DNA of 64,000 nucleotides from Dipylidium caninum (taxonomy: Eukaryota; Platyhelminthes; Cestoda; Cyclophyllidea; Dipylidiidae): positions 868,001 to 932,000 of the forward strand of contig QEYB01000290.1 in the NCBI GenBank assembly GCA_017562135.1, read 5' to 3'. The first letter of the stretch is position 1; each line of letters starts with the position of its first letter. The translations under genes were made by a program, and so were the position numbers. Shown in pieces: positions 26,601 through 37,200 of this stretch. The notes under the pieces were generated by a model. That model saw only the letters and a list, made by a program, of their open reading frames with translations. It did no database searches and was not told the origin of the DNA.

Positions 26601-27567
26601 TTCTGAAACACGTTAACAATGAGGCAAAACTTTTAATGGCTTTCTCACTGATTACACCGCCCATGAAAGCGCTAATCAACGACAAATCAGCTATTGTTGA
26701 AGTACGTTTGACATCCATTCTATTGTGCTTACTTTTCATTTTTTTGAAACCGCTTTCACTTGTTGGTGTTGGAATCCGATTTGCCAAATACGGTTTTTGA
26801 TCTTTGACATCCAATATGAGATTTTGGTTAAACCGGCGGAGTATAGAGTACACTCCACCTCTATTTCTGCCATCTGGCTGCTCCGCAAGGCTACTGCCCC
26901 AAGCGAACGTCCCTTTTGTCAAGGGAGGAACAAGGACTTTGGCATCCAGCTTTGCATCAACTGTTAGTTTAAGACGTGCACTTGAGTAGACGACGATAGT
27001 TTTGCAGTCAGGAGATGTAACTGACGAAACCTGCCAACTGTACAGTCTACAAGTGGGACTTAAACCGCACTTGCGGCTGTTCAAAAGTGAGACGCGAAGT
27101 CAATCACTCTCTTCATGAAAATGATCGAAATCAACGGATCGTGTCTCAATAAAATCAAATCAACAATAAGCCTATACTCTTTACCTCATGATTATGAATA
27201 ATTTCATTAGGACGACTTTTTGCTGCAGTTGACAGTGAGCCTTTACAAAGCAGTGCAACAAGTCGATGAAGCGCTGGCAGCCAAGGGTGTGCCTCTTTTC
27301 CATGTAAATACGATAGCCGATTTGCTATACCACATCAAGTACGCCTATGTGGGCAAAGCAGTGCAAGAAGAGGTGCAAGGCCTACTTGTTAAAATGCGAC
27401 CGCAGTTGCAAGCCTGCCTCAAGTTCATCTTCTCCATTCCCACAACCACAACCGCCCTTAACGGTAATAACAATGCCAACGCTGATACTACCTATCCGAT
27501 TTTCGAGGATCGGGAATATCGAGCAGCTGTCCGACCTCCCCTAGGGATAAATGACGAATTTTTCTGA
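11629..27567 (+). CDS. MED23: Mediator complex subunit 23
   Basis: Mediator subunit that links activators to RNA polymerase II (family knowledge). Exons by eye: 11629-11670, 11802-12097, 12329-12533, 12966-13035, 13632-13852, 14852-15040, 15869-15955, 16175-16604, 16970-17380, 17713-17917, 17997-18151, 18358-about 18607, 18707-18789, 18849-19030, 19763-20083, 20156-20213, 20288-20344, 20480-20621, 20710-20781, 20993-21106, 23038-23338, 23962-24249, 24665-24901, 25301-25526, 25664-25727, 26020-26453, 26584-26701, 27229-27567. This gives roughly 1,860 residues, against about 1,370 in human. MED23 landmarks include LTDFVSCLRLFDQLFPE, YGIITMDRLLLYL, AVELMALHP and the C-terminal IADLLYHIKYAYVGKAVQEE. 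Extra length comes from acidic (16420-16600), Gly-rich (17090-17300, 24010-24110) and Glu-rich (26220-26260) inserts. The first exon is inferred from an ATG and a phase-0 donor only. The exon 12 to 13 join is unresolved. Introns hold a repeat pair and an inverted-repeat element. Confidence 0.9.
14447..14646. repeat. Inverted-repeat (MITE-like) element in a MED23 intron
   Basis: The 20-nt arm at 14447-14466 is the reverse complement of 14627-14646 with one mismatch; the shared core is TTGGTTAACCACCATA. About 160 nt of A+T-rich sequence lie between the arms, with no coding potential. The size and paired ends suggest a small non-autonomous DNA transposon, but no target-site duplication could be identified with certainty. 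Confidence 0.45.
19300..19575. repeat. Dispersed repeat, copy A (MED23 intron)
   Basis: Shares a run of matching blocks, in the same order, with 26870-27150: CACTTGAGTAGACGA, AAACCTGCCAACT and CTTCATGAAAATGA, with similar sequence between them. Both copies lie in the same orientation in introns of MED23. No long open frame is present. It is probably an old, decayed interspersed element; the class is not recognised. Confidence 0.6.
21107..23037 (+). other. 1.9-kb MED23 intron
   Basis: Largest MED23 intron. It separates the exon ending in GDF from the exon starting ASNSPNIL, which join to match the VSDF-VKENSP region of MED23. The open frames inside (for example 21749-22093, minus) have no recognisable protein signature. 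Nothing else was identified. Confidence 0.6.
26870..27150. repeat. Dispersed repeat, copy B (last MED23 intron)
   Basis: Second copy of the element at 19300-19575, in the intron between the last two MED23 exons. The minus-strand open frame of 176 codons at 26554-27084 runs across both exon and repeat and shows no known domain, so it is not called as a gene. Confidence 0.6.
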
Positions 27568-27656
27568 AGAATACTATCCGTGTTATTTGACAAGTATAAA
27601 TGGTAACCACGACTGCCTAAGATTTATCCAGAATTTGAAATGTTATTTTTTATGTA

Positions 27657-27665
27657 TTTAATAAA
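27657..27665. terminator. Overlapping convergent poly-A hexamers
   Basis: TTTAATAAA reads AATAAA on the plus strand (27660-27665, about 93 nt after the MED23 stop) and ATTAAA on the minus strand (27657-27662, about 97 nt after the RBMX2 stop). The two convergent genes therefore seem to use the same nine bases as their poly-A signal. Confidence 0.6.
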
Positions 27666-27758
27666 AGCCCCATAGGATTATCACAGTTGTTCCATGAATT
27701 GACCGTAGAAACCACAGGCGTTAGAAAAACACTTTTTTGTTAGAAATTTTTAGCTTCC

Positions 27759-28649
27759 CTAAAATCTCGATGGGGAGGAGCTCCGGAGGCGCTCATGGTG
27801 CCTTCTGGAATGGTAACATGAAGAGTAATTCGGTAGCCTATTTCTGTGCCTGGGCGGAGAAGCATTTCTGGGAGACCACTTAGATCTGCGCCGCAGGGGG
27901 GAAAGATCTTCGGGTTTGGGAGAATGGGCAACTCTTCGATGAGTTGGAGAATATCTACGTGACCGCTTTTCTCTGGGCGGAGAAGGGTCCGTTTTATCAC
28001 GCGGGGGTGAAACCGATGGAGACCTCCCGCTGGGATGAGAAACGTTATTTTGGGAATATTGACGACGAGATCCGCGGGGTGGGGAGGGGGGTCCATCAAC
28101 ACGAACTCCGTTAGACAGCGAGGATCCTTGAGAAGATTTGTTGGCCTTTTGGATTTGGAGGATTCGCCGCATTGCCTCAGGTCCACAACCATGTTCACGC
28201 ACGTAGTCAGTGACGGAGGAGAACTCGGCGTCACTTGCACCTGCCGGGATTTGACTAGCATCTTGACGTCCGACTTTAACCATTCCAACAGCCGGAACTT
28301 TATATTTCTCAACGTGATCAACACGAATTATGCGACCAGCTAGTTTAATTCCGTTAAGATTGTCTGTAGCGAGGACGGTGCTTTTCTGGTTTTCGTAGCA
28401 GACGAAAGCAAAACCCTTGGAGCGTCCCGTATCTTTATCCCGCACGAGATTTATATTGGCGATTTCACCATATTGCGAGAACACACATATAACGTCGCCT
28501 TCCGTCAACTCGTAGTTCAGACCCCCGACAAAAATCCAAGCGGAATCCTTATACTGTCGGTGCCAACTGCTTTCCGTCCCCGTATAACCCAGACGAAGCT
28601 CACGTTCGTTGATAGCATTTTGATTTTTAGTTTGGGTTATCGGATTCAT
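27759..28649 (-). CDS. RBMX2: RBMX2 / Ist3-like RNA-binding protein of the RES complex
   Basis: Homologue of yeast Snu17/Ist3, an RRM protein of the spliceosomal retention-and-splicing complex (family knowledge). A single uninterrupted exon of 296 codons starts with MNPITQ, as RBMX2 proteins start MNPLT. The RRM covers about residues 36-113, with RNP2-like IFVGGL and RNP1 KGFAFVCY; the flanking ELTEGDVICVFSQYGEI and IRVDHVEKYK segments are typical of RBMX2. After residue 150 comes a Ser/Arg/Pro-rich tail with repeated SPPR, RRSR and SPSR units that ends in SPSRF. The lack of introns stands out among intron-rich neighbours. It converges on MED23 with 191 nt between the two stop codons. Confidence 0.95.
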   Translation of the reverse strand: MNPITQTKNQNAINERELRLGYTGTESSWHRQYKDSAWIFVGGLNYELTEGDVICVFSQYGEIANINLVRDKDTGRSKGFAFVCYENQKSTVLATDNLNGIKLAGRIIRVDHVEKYKVPAVGMVKVGRQDASQIPAGASDAEFSSVTDYVREHGCGPEAMRRILQIQKANKSSQGSSLSNGVRVDGPPSPPRGSRRQYSQNNVSHPSGRSPSVSPPRDKTDPSPPREKRSRRYSPTHRRVAHSPKPEDLSPLRRRSKWSPRNASPPRHRNRLPNYSSCYHSRRHHERLRSSSPSRF

Positions 28650-30056
28650 GACTTAACAAACAAGAAAATGGATAAGGTGTATATTCAGATGTACCCAAGC
28701 GATGATAAAACAGTGTAAGCTAAGGGTTGCCAGGGATAACAAAAATCAAATCGCAATAAAAAGCAGAAACACAGATACTGCAAAATTTCGAGAAATATAC
28801 TTGATTAAAATATAACGATTCATACGCTTAAAACGGCCTACTCACCAACAGGGAAAAAATAACCACACCAACTTTGTACTGATTACACGGATAAGGTGAA
28901 TTAAAACGAAATGCGCTAATATATACTAGAATACAGTGCATATTTAAGACATAATGACAGGCAAGGGTTGCGGAAACGATCTCCTGTTCCATGATCAATT
29001 TAAATCCGTACAAAATACTCCTCCATTTGGAGGAAATGTACCTCAAATTAGTTATATTATTAAATAGTAAAATAATGAACGACAAAGATCCATGAAAAAG
29101 ACAGCTTGATGCATGATCCTCAGAGTGCATTTAGGCCGGTTAGCTATTTATTAAAACCAGTTACCTCTATAAAAATTTGGTAACACGAAATACCAAGTGT
29201 ACAATTGAGAATTGCAACTTTATATCCCAGGATCATGTTAAGAAAATAAATGTCCACGTCGCTTAGTTTCGATGTCGGATTCGCCGCTGGGTGTCTCAAA
29301 CTTTTGGATATGTTCCACCTTGTGCTAAGATAATGTTACCAATGACTTGTCATTTTTAATAATCAGGTAAATGATCACACCGTGACCTACCTCGGTGATT
29401 TAGGAACGTAAAAGCTGCTGAAGAGGGAAATATAGAGGAACAGCTTATGTCAATAATATGCGACGATTTGGATAACATAATTCAGGCGTGTAATTCGGCT
29501 AAATTATCAGTTGAGGCCTAACTCTGTTAATAATAATGTTTGATGGTGGAAATGTAGATGATTGAGAGGCTCTACGGAGGCAGAACCAAGTTACACCTCG
29601 CGCGAATGACAGTTGATAGTGTTTACTTAAGAGTTTTTACCTTTAATTCCTTAGCTAAAAATGCTTTCGGCGTTACCTAGGCTTAGAATTGTCGGTACGA
29701 TGGCATTTTCACTCAATTTTGCCCAAATTTAGTAAATAGCTATGCCATAGTTTGTGCGGATTTTGGTAGAGCAAATATGTAATGTGTATGGATTCTTGCA
29801 ACTGAAACCAGTAAGCAGGGTCTTAAAGGATGAGGCAATTTTTCTAAAATTTAATAGATTTAAAATCGTTGTCGCCGGTTTTTAAAAAACAAACAAACCC
29901 ATACTTTGTCAAAAATTATCATAAAGCATAATAGGTGCCATTTTACATACCGCACATCTCTTTTCGTGTACCATGAAATTTTGCCTTAACCTTTCTTTTA
30001 ACCTATAATTTTTGATGCTAAATGACGTGACCTTCATAACGTGATAAGCAGTAATT
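28650..30056. other. Intergenic region between divergent RBMX2 and the SR-like gene
   Basis: 1.4 kb with no recognised gene. It should hold the promoters of RBMX2 (minus) and of the SR-like gene (plus). A minus-strand open frame at 28828-29130 has no recognisable features. No clear promoter element was found. Confidence 0.5.
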
Positions 30057-31219
30057 ATGGGACGGACAAGGAAGAACCAACGTGGGTCTAGGCGACGTAG
30101 CGCTAGCACAAGTAGTAGTAGCAGTAGTAGCACCACTAGCTCATCAAGCAGCAGTCGTAGGTAAGTATTTACCGGCCAACTTATGTGTGTGTTTTTAGTC
30201 GTTGTTACCGACGATCCCGATCTAGACATGCAGTAAGTATATCTCTATCGCACAAACCTCCTTTTAGGACAGACACTATGACAAAAGACCGGATATGCGG
30301 ATGTTTTCGGTATACCAAGTAGGTCCTGTCGGCCAATAAGTATTTCTGTGTTTACTTTTAACTACCTTTTATTTAAGTTAATCTATCTGACACAATAGTG
30401 GCATTTAAGGCATGTCATTCACTTCATAACATATAATTTAAGGTTGCTTTTTACACTCTTCGGCCGCTTCGGCAATATTTACCACTTTAATTATTCTAAG
30501 TGTATAGGTGTACTTTAAATCATTCGTGTAAAGCTTTTCTGTTGCTGCTACTACAAAATAATAGCATGGCTGCTATCCCCATATCAAGGTGTTTATTATT
30601 CACAATTGACTTTTCAAATGAATATAGTTTGATAAGTCCTTACACTCTTTTTTCCTTCTCTCTGTGTAAACGGTAGTTTTGTCCTTTGATTAGTAGTGCC
30701 TAAAGGAACACATTAAACACGCCTCCATATATACTTACCCAATCTCCTTCATAAACCAGTCATAGTACATTTTAGCGGCTATATGCATGAGCGCTAGGCA
30801 AAAGCCTCATTTAGTTGGAATTATAGTTAATTTTTCCCTTACTTACCTAGTGTAACAAGTTATTTTCTAATAATCTAGAGCAGATTAGCGGTTAGCAATA
30901 ATTTCTTTGTTTCTAGCCAGGCTACGGCACTATGCCAATGAATGGAATATATCCAATGCAGAGTGGGATGATGCCTAATTCGATCATGCCACAAATGCCT
31001 AACGCTATGGTGCCTCAGTTCGGTGGACCGATGCCCCAACCGGGTATGATGCCTACGCCCCAGATGCAGCAACAAATGTATCCCTTTCAAAACGGAATGA
31101 TGAACTGGCCTTGCCAAGGCCCGCAAGTCGGGCCAACTCAGATGCAGCCCTCGGTTCCGCCCACCCCTGTCTTTCAGTTTCAAATATCACCGGGGAAGCA
31201 TACACCTGGTAGGAAATAA
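30057..31219 (+). CDS. Small SR-like, Met/Pro/Gln-rich protein of unknown function
   Basis: Three exons joined by eye: 30057-30160, 30199-30232 and 30917-31219, 146 residues. Introns are 38 nt and 684 nt; both have GT-AG ends and the phases agree. The ATG at 30057 follows an in-frame TAA at 30048. Residues 1-45 form an Arg/Ser segment: a basic start, long serine runs, then RSRCYRRSRSRHA. Residues 46-146 are low-complexity, rich in Met, Pro, Gln and Gly, with repeats such as MPNSIMPQMPN and no charged domain. No signal peptide or membrane segment is present. I do not recognise a family. An RS-like start suggests the nucleus or splicing speckles, but that is inference. Exon 2 is a 34-nt micro-exon. 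Confidence 0.65.
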
Positions 31220-31265
31220 GCTCCGTCATCAAATCCTTTTTCCTAATTCTCCTCTATGCCCGACG

Positions 31266-31271
31266 AATAAA
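31266..31271 (+). terminator. AATAAA poly-A signal of the SR-like gene
   Basis: AATAAA lies 47 nt after the TAA stop at 31219, which supports the proposed 3' end. Confidence 0.55.
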
Positions 31272-34200
31272 TGTACTACATTTTAAGCGATTCCAACAAT
31301 TGTCCTTGTATTATTGCTGCACTGGCACACGCTTACAACTTTCCGAACGGTATTATGACTACAACACTATTTTCTGTTAATCTGAAGGGTTCTCCTTTGC
31401 CATTCATGAATTAAAATAATTTGAAAACAGGTTGATTGTTGTTCGATGCAAATCCGCATTCTTGCCACTTATTTTCTTTATCACCATTAAATGATACATA
31501 ATGTTAGTTTATATGAGCCTATTCATTTAAATTACACCCCTTAGATTCTCTTTAATTTTTAAGGAAATGCCAATCGTTTCGTTCTGAGTTTTCACTAAAC
31601 GAGGAAAAACAAAATATCTGAAGAGTTATTATACCTTAAGCGTCTATTCCTGACTCAACTTGGCATCACAAAGACAGCAGTCACGTGAACCGCCTACCTC
31701 TATTCACTTAACGTCAAATCGAACTAGTTTCTATGGATATTCATTCATATTTTACGATGAAACAGATTAATAGTAATTTAGTCGGAGCAATAACCTAGTT
31801 CAACCACTTTTTCTTTATGTTAATAGGGCACTTCATGGCTATTTTAAAAGTCTTCTTTAACTTTTAAATCCTTTTTTTGAGCGAGTTAGTCCGTAAATTG
31901 CCTTCATGATGATGGCGACTATGCCGTTGAGCTCGCTCCTCTATTGATAATCAAATGGTGATCGGATTAGGTTTAAGTAAAGGGGCAGGGAAATTGTCAG
32001 CATGAATGGTCGGGAGGCTGGGATTCACCGATTCCATCTGCCTATTAGAAATTCTTGCTATTTCCATGCTTAACCTGGCGCGTAACTACGTGAGACTCTT
32101 TTTGTTTGCTCGATAAAGGCTATATAATTAATATCATAAGTCTAGGCGATAGATGTGTTGGCAGGTAAACGGTTTTTTGGAGAGGAAATGGATGGTATCA
32201 ATCACAAATAAAGACGGTAATTTGGCAGAATCTCACCTAAACCCTGTTTGCAACCGTTAAGATAATTAATTAGCCATATGATGTATGAAAATCCTTGTTT
32301 TCCAAAGGAAAGGAGATGAATGGTATTGTGATAATTGGATTTTTATAAGGGTGCACACATTTGCAACGTAATTCTCTTAAACGATATTTCCTGGCTCTGA
32401 TCTCGTTTTATTCTTATCAGACTTCTAGGAAGATTTGTAAGACGCTATGCGTAAGTGCGGAGTGAAAGGTAGCGCTGTGGAAAAGGACTAAAAGTCCTCA
32501 CTTGTAGTAATAATATAGTTGAATGATTAGTTAAGAATCACGCCAAAATTCAATTAGCAAATGGGACTCTGAGAGAAATTAGGGCGATTAGTTTACGTAC
32601 ATGTGATTTAACAGGAGTTGGAGACCAGTAGTGTGCATTGTAAAATTTCTGAAGACTTCAAAGATTATTTGATGTAATCCTTGGAAAAAGCGTATTATCA
32701 AGTTGAATTGAAAAGTTAAATTGAATTAACGTACGTGTGATGCGTGTACAGTACTTGCGAGGAAAAAATCTCCCTAAAGAACAAAACCACTAATCGAATA
32801 GTTCTTAAACTTAATTTGTCTGCAATATGTTGGGATGGTAAGTATGAGGGAGGTCATGGACAAGTGGGAAAAAAGCATATTTTTAAGCCTTTCTTCTAGT
32901 CGAGAGGGCAATAGACGATTGCGTCATTAATAAAAAATAGCAGTCTTTGGTACGTCCTTTGTATCTGTAGTAGACTTTATTGGAATTAAGTAGTATTTGT
33001 TTTGGTCTACTCGGAGAGTAACCTCCGCTGGCATGGTCCTGCAATTTGTGGCGCGGCCCTTCTTTCGATTAATAACACACCACCATAACGTGAATGAGGA
33101 TGAGGGCTGTGCGAACGAAGATAATTTTATTAAAATCTTGCTTATACCTCGTAATATTGTGACAGTAATAAGCCTGTAAGAGAGGTGTTCCTTTCACACA
33201 CGAGGAGTGAAATCTCAAATACAAAGTAAACGCCCTGAGATGATGAACTGTAGCCAACAAGGGAGATTGTGCCGGTCACCAGCCTAACCCTTTGATGCCA
33301 GAAATCTAAAAGGGTCTTGAGCTATTGAGACGAGTCGTTATATTCAAGCGCATTTTAAGTGAATGAAGTGTGAAGGCCTCTGCGTTACACGATAAAACCA
33401 CTCCTTAGTATTTGCCGCCACTCTTGTCAATCTGCCTCGAAGACACCACGCACTCGCTTTCACTGAAATGTAAAGTAGACAAGGCGCAGCTAGAACTTCT
33501 CGCTGGAACAAAGTTGAGTTGCCTGGACCGAGTGAATGAGGAACGCTAGTTATCTTGAAAATCTCAACTTCCCGACGAGGAGAGTTGATTAGCCATTACA
33601 ATTCTCAGAAAGAAAAGTGAATTAAGCACATCATGCAACACATTGGAGATGAGGTGACGTAGCGCCCTCCCTGCCATATCATAATTTACAGTTTTTCAAG
33701 GTGATTATTTCCACGAAAATTCTTCAAAAGCTCGCGCTTGTGTTGTCTCTATTTCCATCCAACGGGCCTACCGACTTCCTCCTCCGATTCCAAATTAGCT
33801 GTGGCAATAAGACTGAGTGTCATACAAATTAAAGAAAAGCGGACTTGGAGAGACCTATTCAAGTATACAAACACACTTACACGCACACATGCACGCACAC
33901 ACGCACACGCAGAGAGAGAGAAAGAGGTAGAGAGAACAGAGGGTTTCGCACCTACAAAATTCATATGACATATATGAATTGCCCCGCAACCACGTCACAG
34001 GGAACGCCAATTCACAGACTTCGTTAATTCACCGAATTCGACCCTCCACGTGGCATAATTGCACTATACACTCATTGGTCATCGGGATAACAGGGGCAAA
34101 TTAATTAAGAATAATACCATATGAGGGTTCCCGACCCGGGGGGGAGGGGGACGCAGGTTAGATGGCGTAGGGCTGTGACTGTGGTGTTAAATCTCGGGAC

Positions 34201-37200
34201 TACCCTAACTAGTGACCATTTGGCGTGTCAATTTGCATATTTTGATGGGTTTTATCGTCCCTCTGCATCTGCTCATTGAGTGGATGAGATATTGTCGGGA
34301 GTCGACGGAGACAGTGAAGTGTATGGGACGTGAAATCCTCTGGTTGACATTCAACGGCTGTCTGTTCTCACCCTCCCCACTCGTCCTCCTCTTCGCCCCT
34401 TACTGGTCATTAACTTTCACACAGAAAGTTAATCAGTGAATATGCTGGAGGTCGGGAATGAGCCGAGGCGGATAGGGCAGGGTGAAAGGACCTTCTATCA
34501 CTAAACAAATTCAATTAACGAACTAATAGAGTGTTGGCAACAATTTAAATCTCGCAGTTGAGAGATGGGTAGGGAGGGACGTCGAAAGAAAGGGAGGAGA
34601 AGAGAAAGATAGAAATAGAGAGAGACGAAACACGGACATTGAGTGATGTTTCGTTAAAATGAGAGGAGGAAAGTGTCTCCACTGCCTCTTTGCCATGAGT
34701 AGCCGTAGTACCGAGATGAAGAAGGTTGCCAGGGCAAATTCTACGATGTCGAGAGCAAATTAATGCAATTCTGCGTGCCCATCCGATATAAGGGTACTCT
34801 TAGAATCATAGGTGGAGGATTTGACTACGTCAGAGGCACGTGAATGGACCACTTGACAGGCAAATGACATGTGAGTCAAAGTAAAGCGAGTGAGATGTGG
34901 ATGAATTTTGGATTTCTGCCCAGAATGACGTTAAAATCCAGGATCGCGTTGGTAGAGTTCACCGCAGACGACAAGAACCGACACTGACGTTCAAGGGGGA
35001 CCTCAGCAAAATGTAGTAAAGTTCCTTTTTTGCCGCCTTCCACTCTAACTGAGAAGGAGAACTGTTCGACGGGACGAGAATGGGTCCCGTGTCTTGGTGA
35101 CACCACTTAGTCTAGGGCATTTTGCTCCCTCGAATAAATGTATCTTCTGGCAATTACACACATCTTGTTGTGACATACTCCAGTGTTAGGGTTGCATGAC
35201 TTCGCAAATTGTCATATTTATATTTGACTAGTGTTCGAATTACCCGATTTTTAGAGAGCTTTTGTTTTGCTGCCTGAACAGTTTGCTTTTTTTCTCCAAC
35301 CGTTTTTGCGCCTCGTCATTCACCCATCCGTCAAGCTTCTATGAGAAAGAAGTATTAAAGATGGTCTGGGTGAGACAATCGTCACTCTTATCCCAGACAA
35401 TAAAAGCACAGAGGAAAGATGTCGATGGCTGTGTATGCCTTTGTCTGTGTTGGTGTGTCACGGAAAATAATCTGATGAAAAATTTGCGCTACTATTCTGC
35501 ATCTGCCGTACTACCTAAGGCTTACCGACAGGATGTCTTTTTAAAGTGATTGATATTAGCTGAACAAGTGGTGCATTCGTGTTTAAACGTAAAATTCGCC
35601 AAGATTTTGGCTGAAGACATTAGCAATCGAGTACGATAAAAAGGCAGCTATATGCACGCTATAAACAACCTTGCTGAGTGTTTTAATAGTAGTAGTTTAA
35701 TAAATCGCACTAAATAATTTATTAAAAAACGACAACGTCGATTTAATAAAACGTGTATGTGACGAGATTATAAAGTGAGCTTGAGGCCAAGATGAGTCGG
35801 ATCAGGAGACTGCTCAATAAGGTTAAATATACTGAAACCGAAGGCGTCTACTAGGCAACAGCTCTACCTGACTTTCGCCTATTTTCGGTGAGAGTTCCTG
35901 TCAATACGCCCTTAAAATGTGAACTCAATTAATTTGGTGTGAGGGCAGGAGACCAGTAAAATTGTTTACTGGAAGGCAGATTCTAGACATCAATTTAACC
36001 GCCTACCCACTAAGCGACTACCTACGTGGATGTCGTCAATTCCAATCTCATTTACTTTCTGTGGGTCATTTCCGGTAACATTCGCTTAAAGTCACTTCCA
36101 GTGTCTCATATAAAGAGGGATAACTCCAATGATCCCTCTTTTCGCGATCAGTATCACTGAAAACCGTATTTGAAGGGGAGGTCACCAGCTGGGTAATACA
36201 TAGACGAGCAATGCTACTTAATTATTCCTAAGTAGCATATGAATATGTATCTGAAATCATCGAATAAAGGCAGTAGCTCATTCCCTTTGTACGTTTTTCC
36301 CCTCATTACTTCTTCCACACAGTATTTGTAGGAAGGAACAGCGCTGAGTCCGCGGCCTTCATTCACGAAACGTCACAGGTGGGAGTTGGGGAGACGAGCA
36401 TAAGGGCGTCGTACACCTGGCGCGTTGCCGCCCCATTTTTCCGCCCAAGGAGGTGAGAGCGCAGACTTACGAAAAGAGGAATAAAAATAACTTTTGGACC
36501 ATCGCTCCCATTTTTTGTCCAATTTTTGTCAGAATAATTTTAGGATCTTGTCGGAGATTGGGCAGATTGACAAGGTGACGGGTTCGCTTGAAGTGATAGT
36601 CATTAAGAAGGTATTAATTCATTAATTCAATGCTTTATTCCGTTTAGTGTAAGGAATTCAATCGCATAAAACTTGTTTTGTTACATGATTCCACTTGAGA
36701 TAATTTCAAAGTTTTTTTTAATAAAACAGATTTGCGCAGTTAGCCTGTGTGAATTGCGCTGTTATTTCGGCTTATGATGAGGCGAAACAAGCACCGTAAA
36801 GATGTCATTATCTGTGTTTGACTTTTCAGCCAGCCGACGAAAGTTTTGTTTTGCCTCCTTCCAACTTCAACTTGAGCCCCCTTTCCGGCCTCCTCAGCTC
36901 AGCTTTCCACTTCTGCCACCGGTGAGACAGTTTAATCGGAAGTGGAGAACGCGTGAGGCAAAAATGTACAACTTAGTGGATGAGCCTTTAAAGCCAGTGG
37001 ACAATGACAGCATGATGAAGAAGTGGGGGTTTTATCGAGGTGCTTAGACCCAAAAGCTAATCAACTTCATCGGACAGTGAGAAGGGAAAAATCCCTCTAA
37101 AGTTCATTTTATGCTACTTCATAGAAGAAGAAGAGGAGGAAGGGCTTCTAAAATTGTGAGGTTCACCCTAGCAACCCCATATTTATTTGCCCACTATAAT

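Noticed and set aside
26554..27084. Minus-strand open frame of 176 codons
   Set aside because: Overlaps a MED23 exon on the other strand and the dispersed repeat; no domain or conserved motif seen.
27740..28324. Minus-strand open frame of 194 codons
   Set aside because: Other-frame shadow of RBMX2, whose RRM and RS tail are clear in the called frame.
36802..37047. Plus-strand open frame of 81 codons upstream of the Kv2 gene
   Set aside because: No recognisable motif and no in-phase splice to the channel's T1 exon, which already has its own ATG after an upstream stop.
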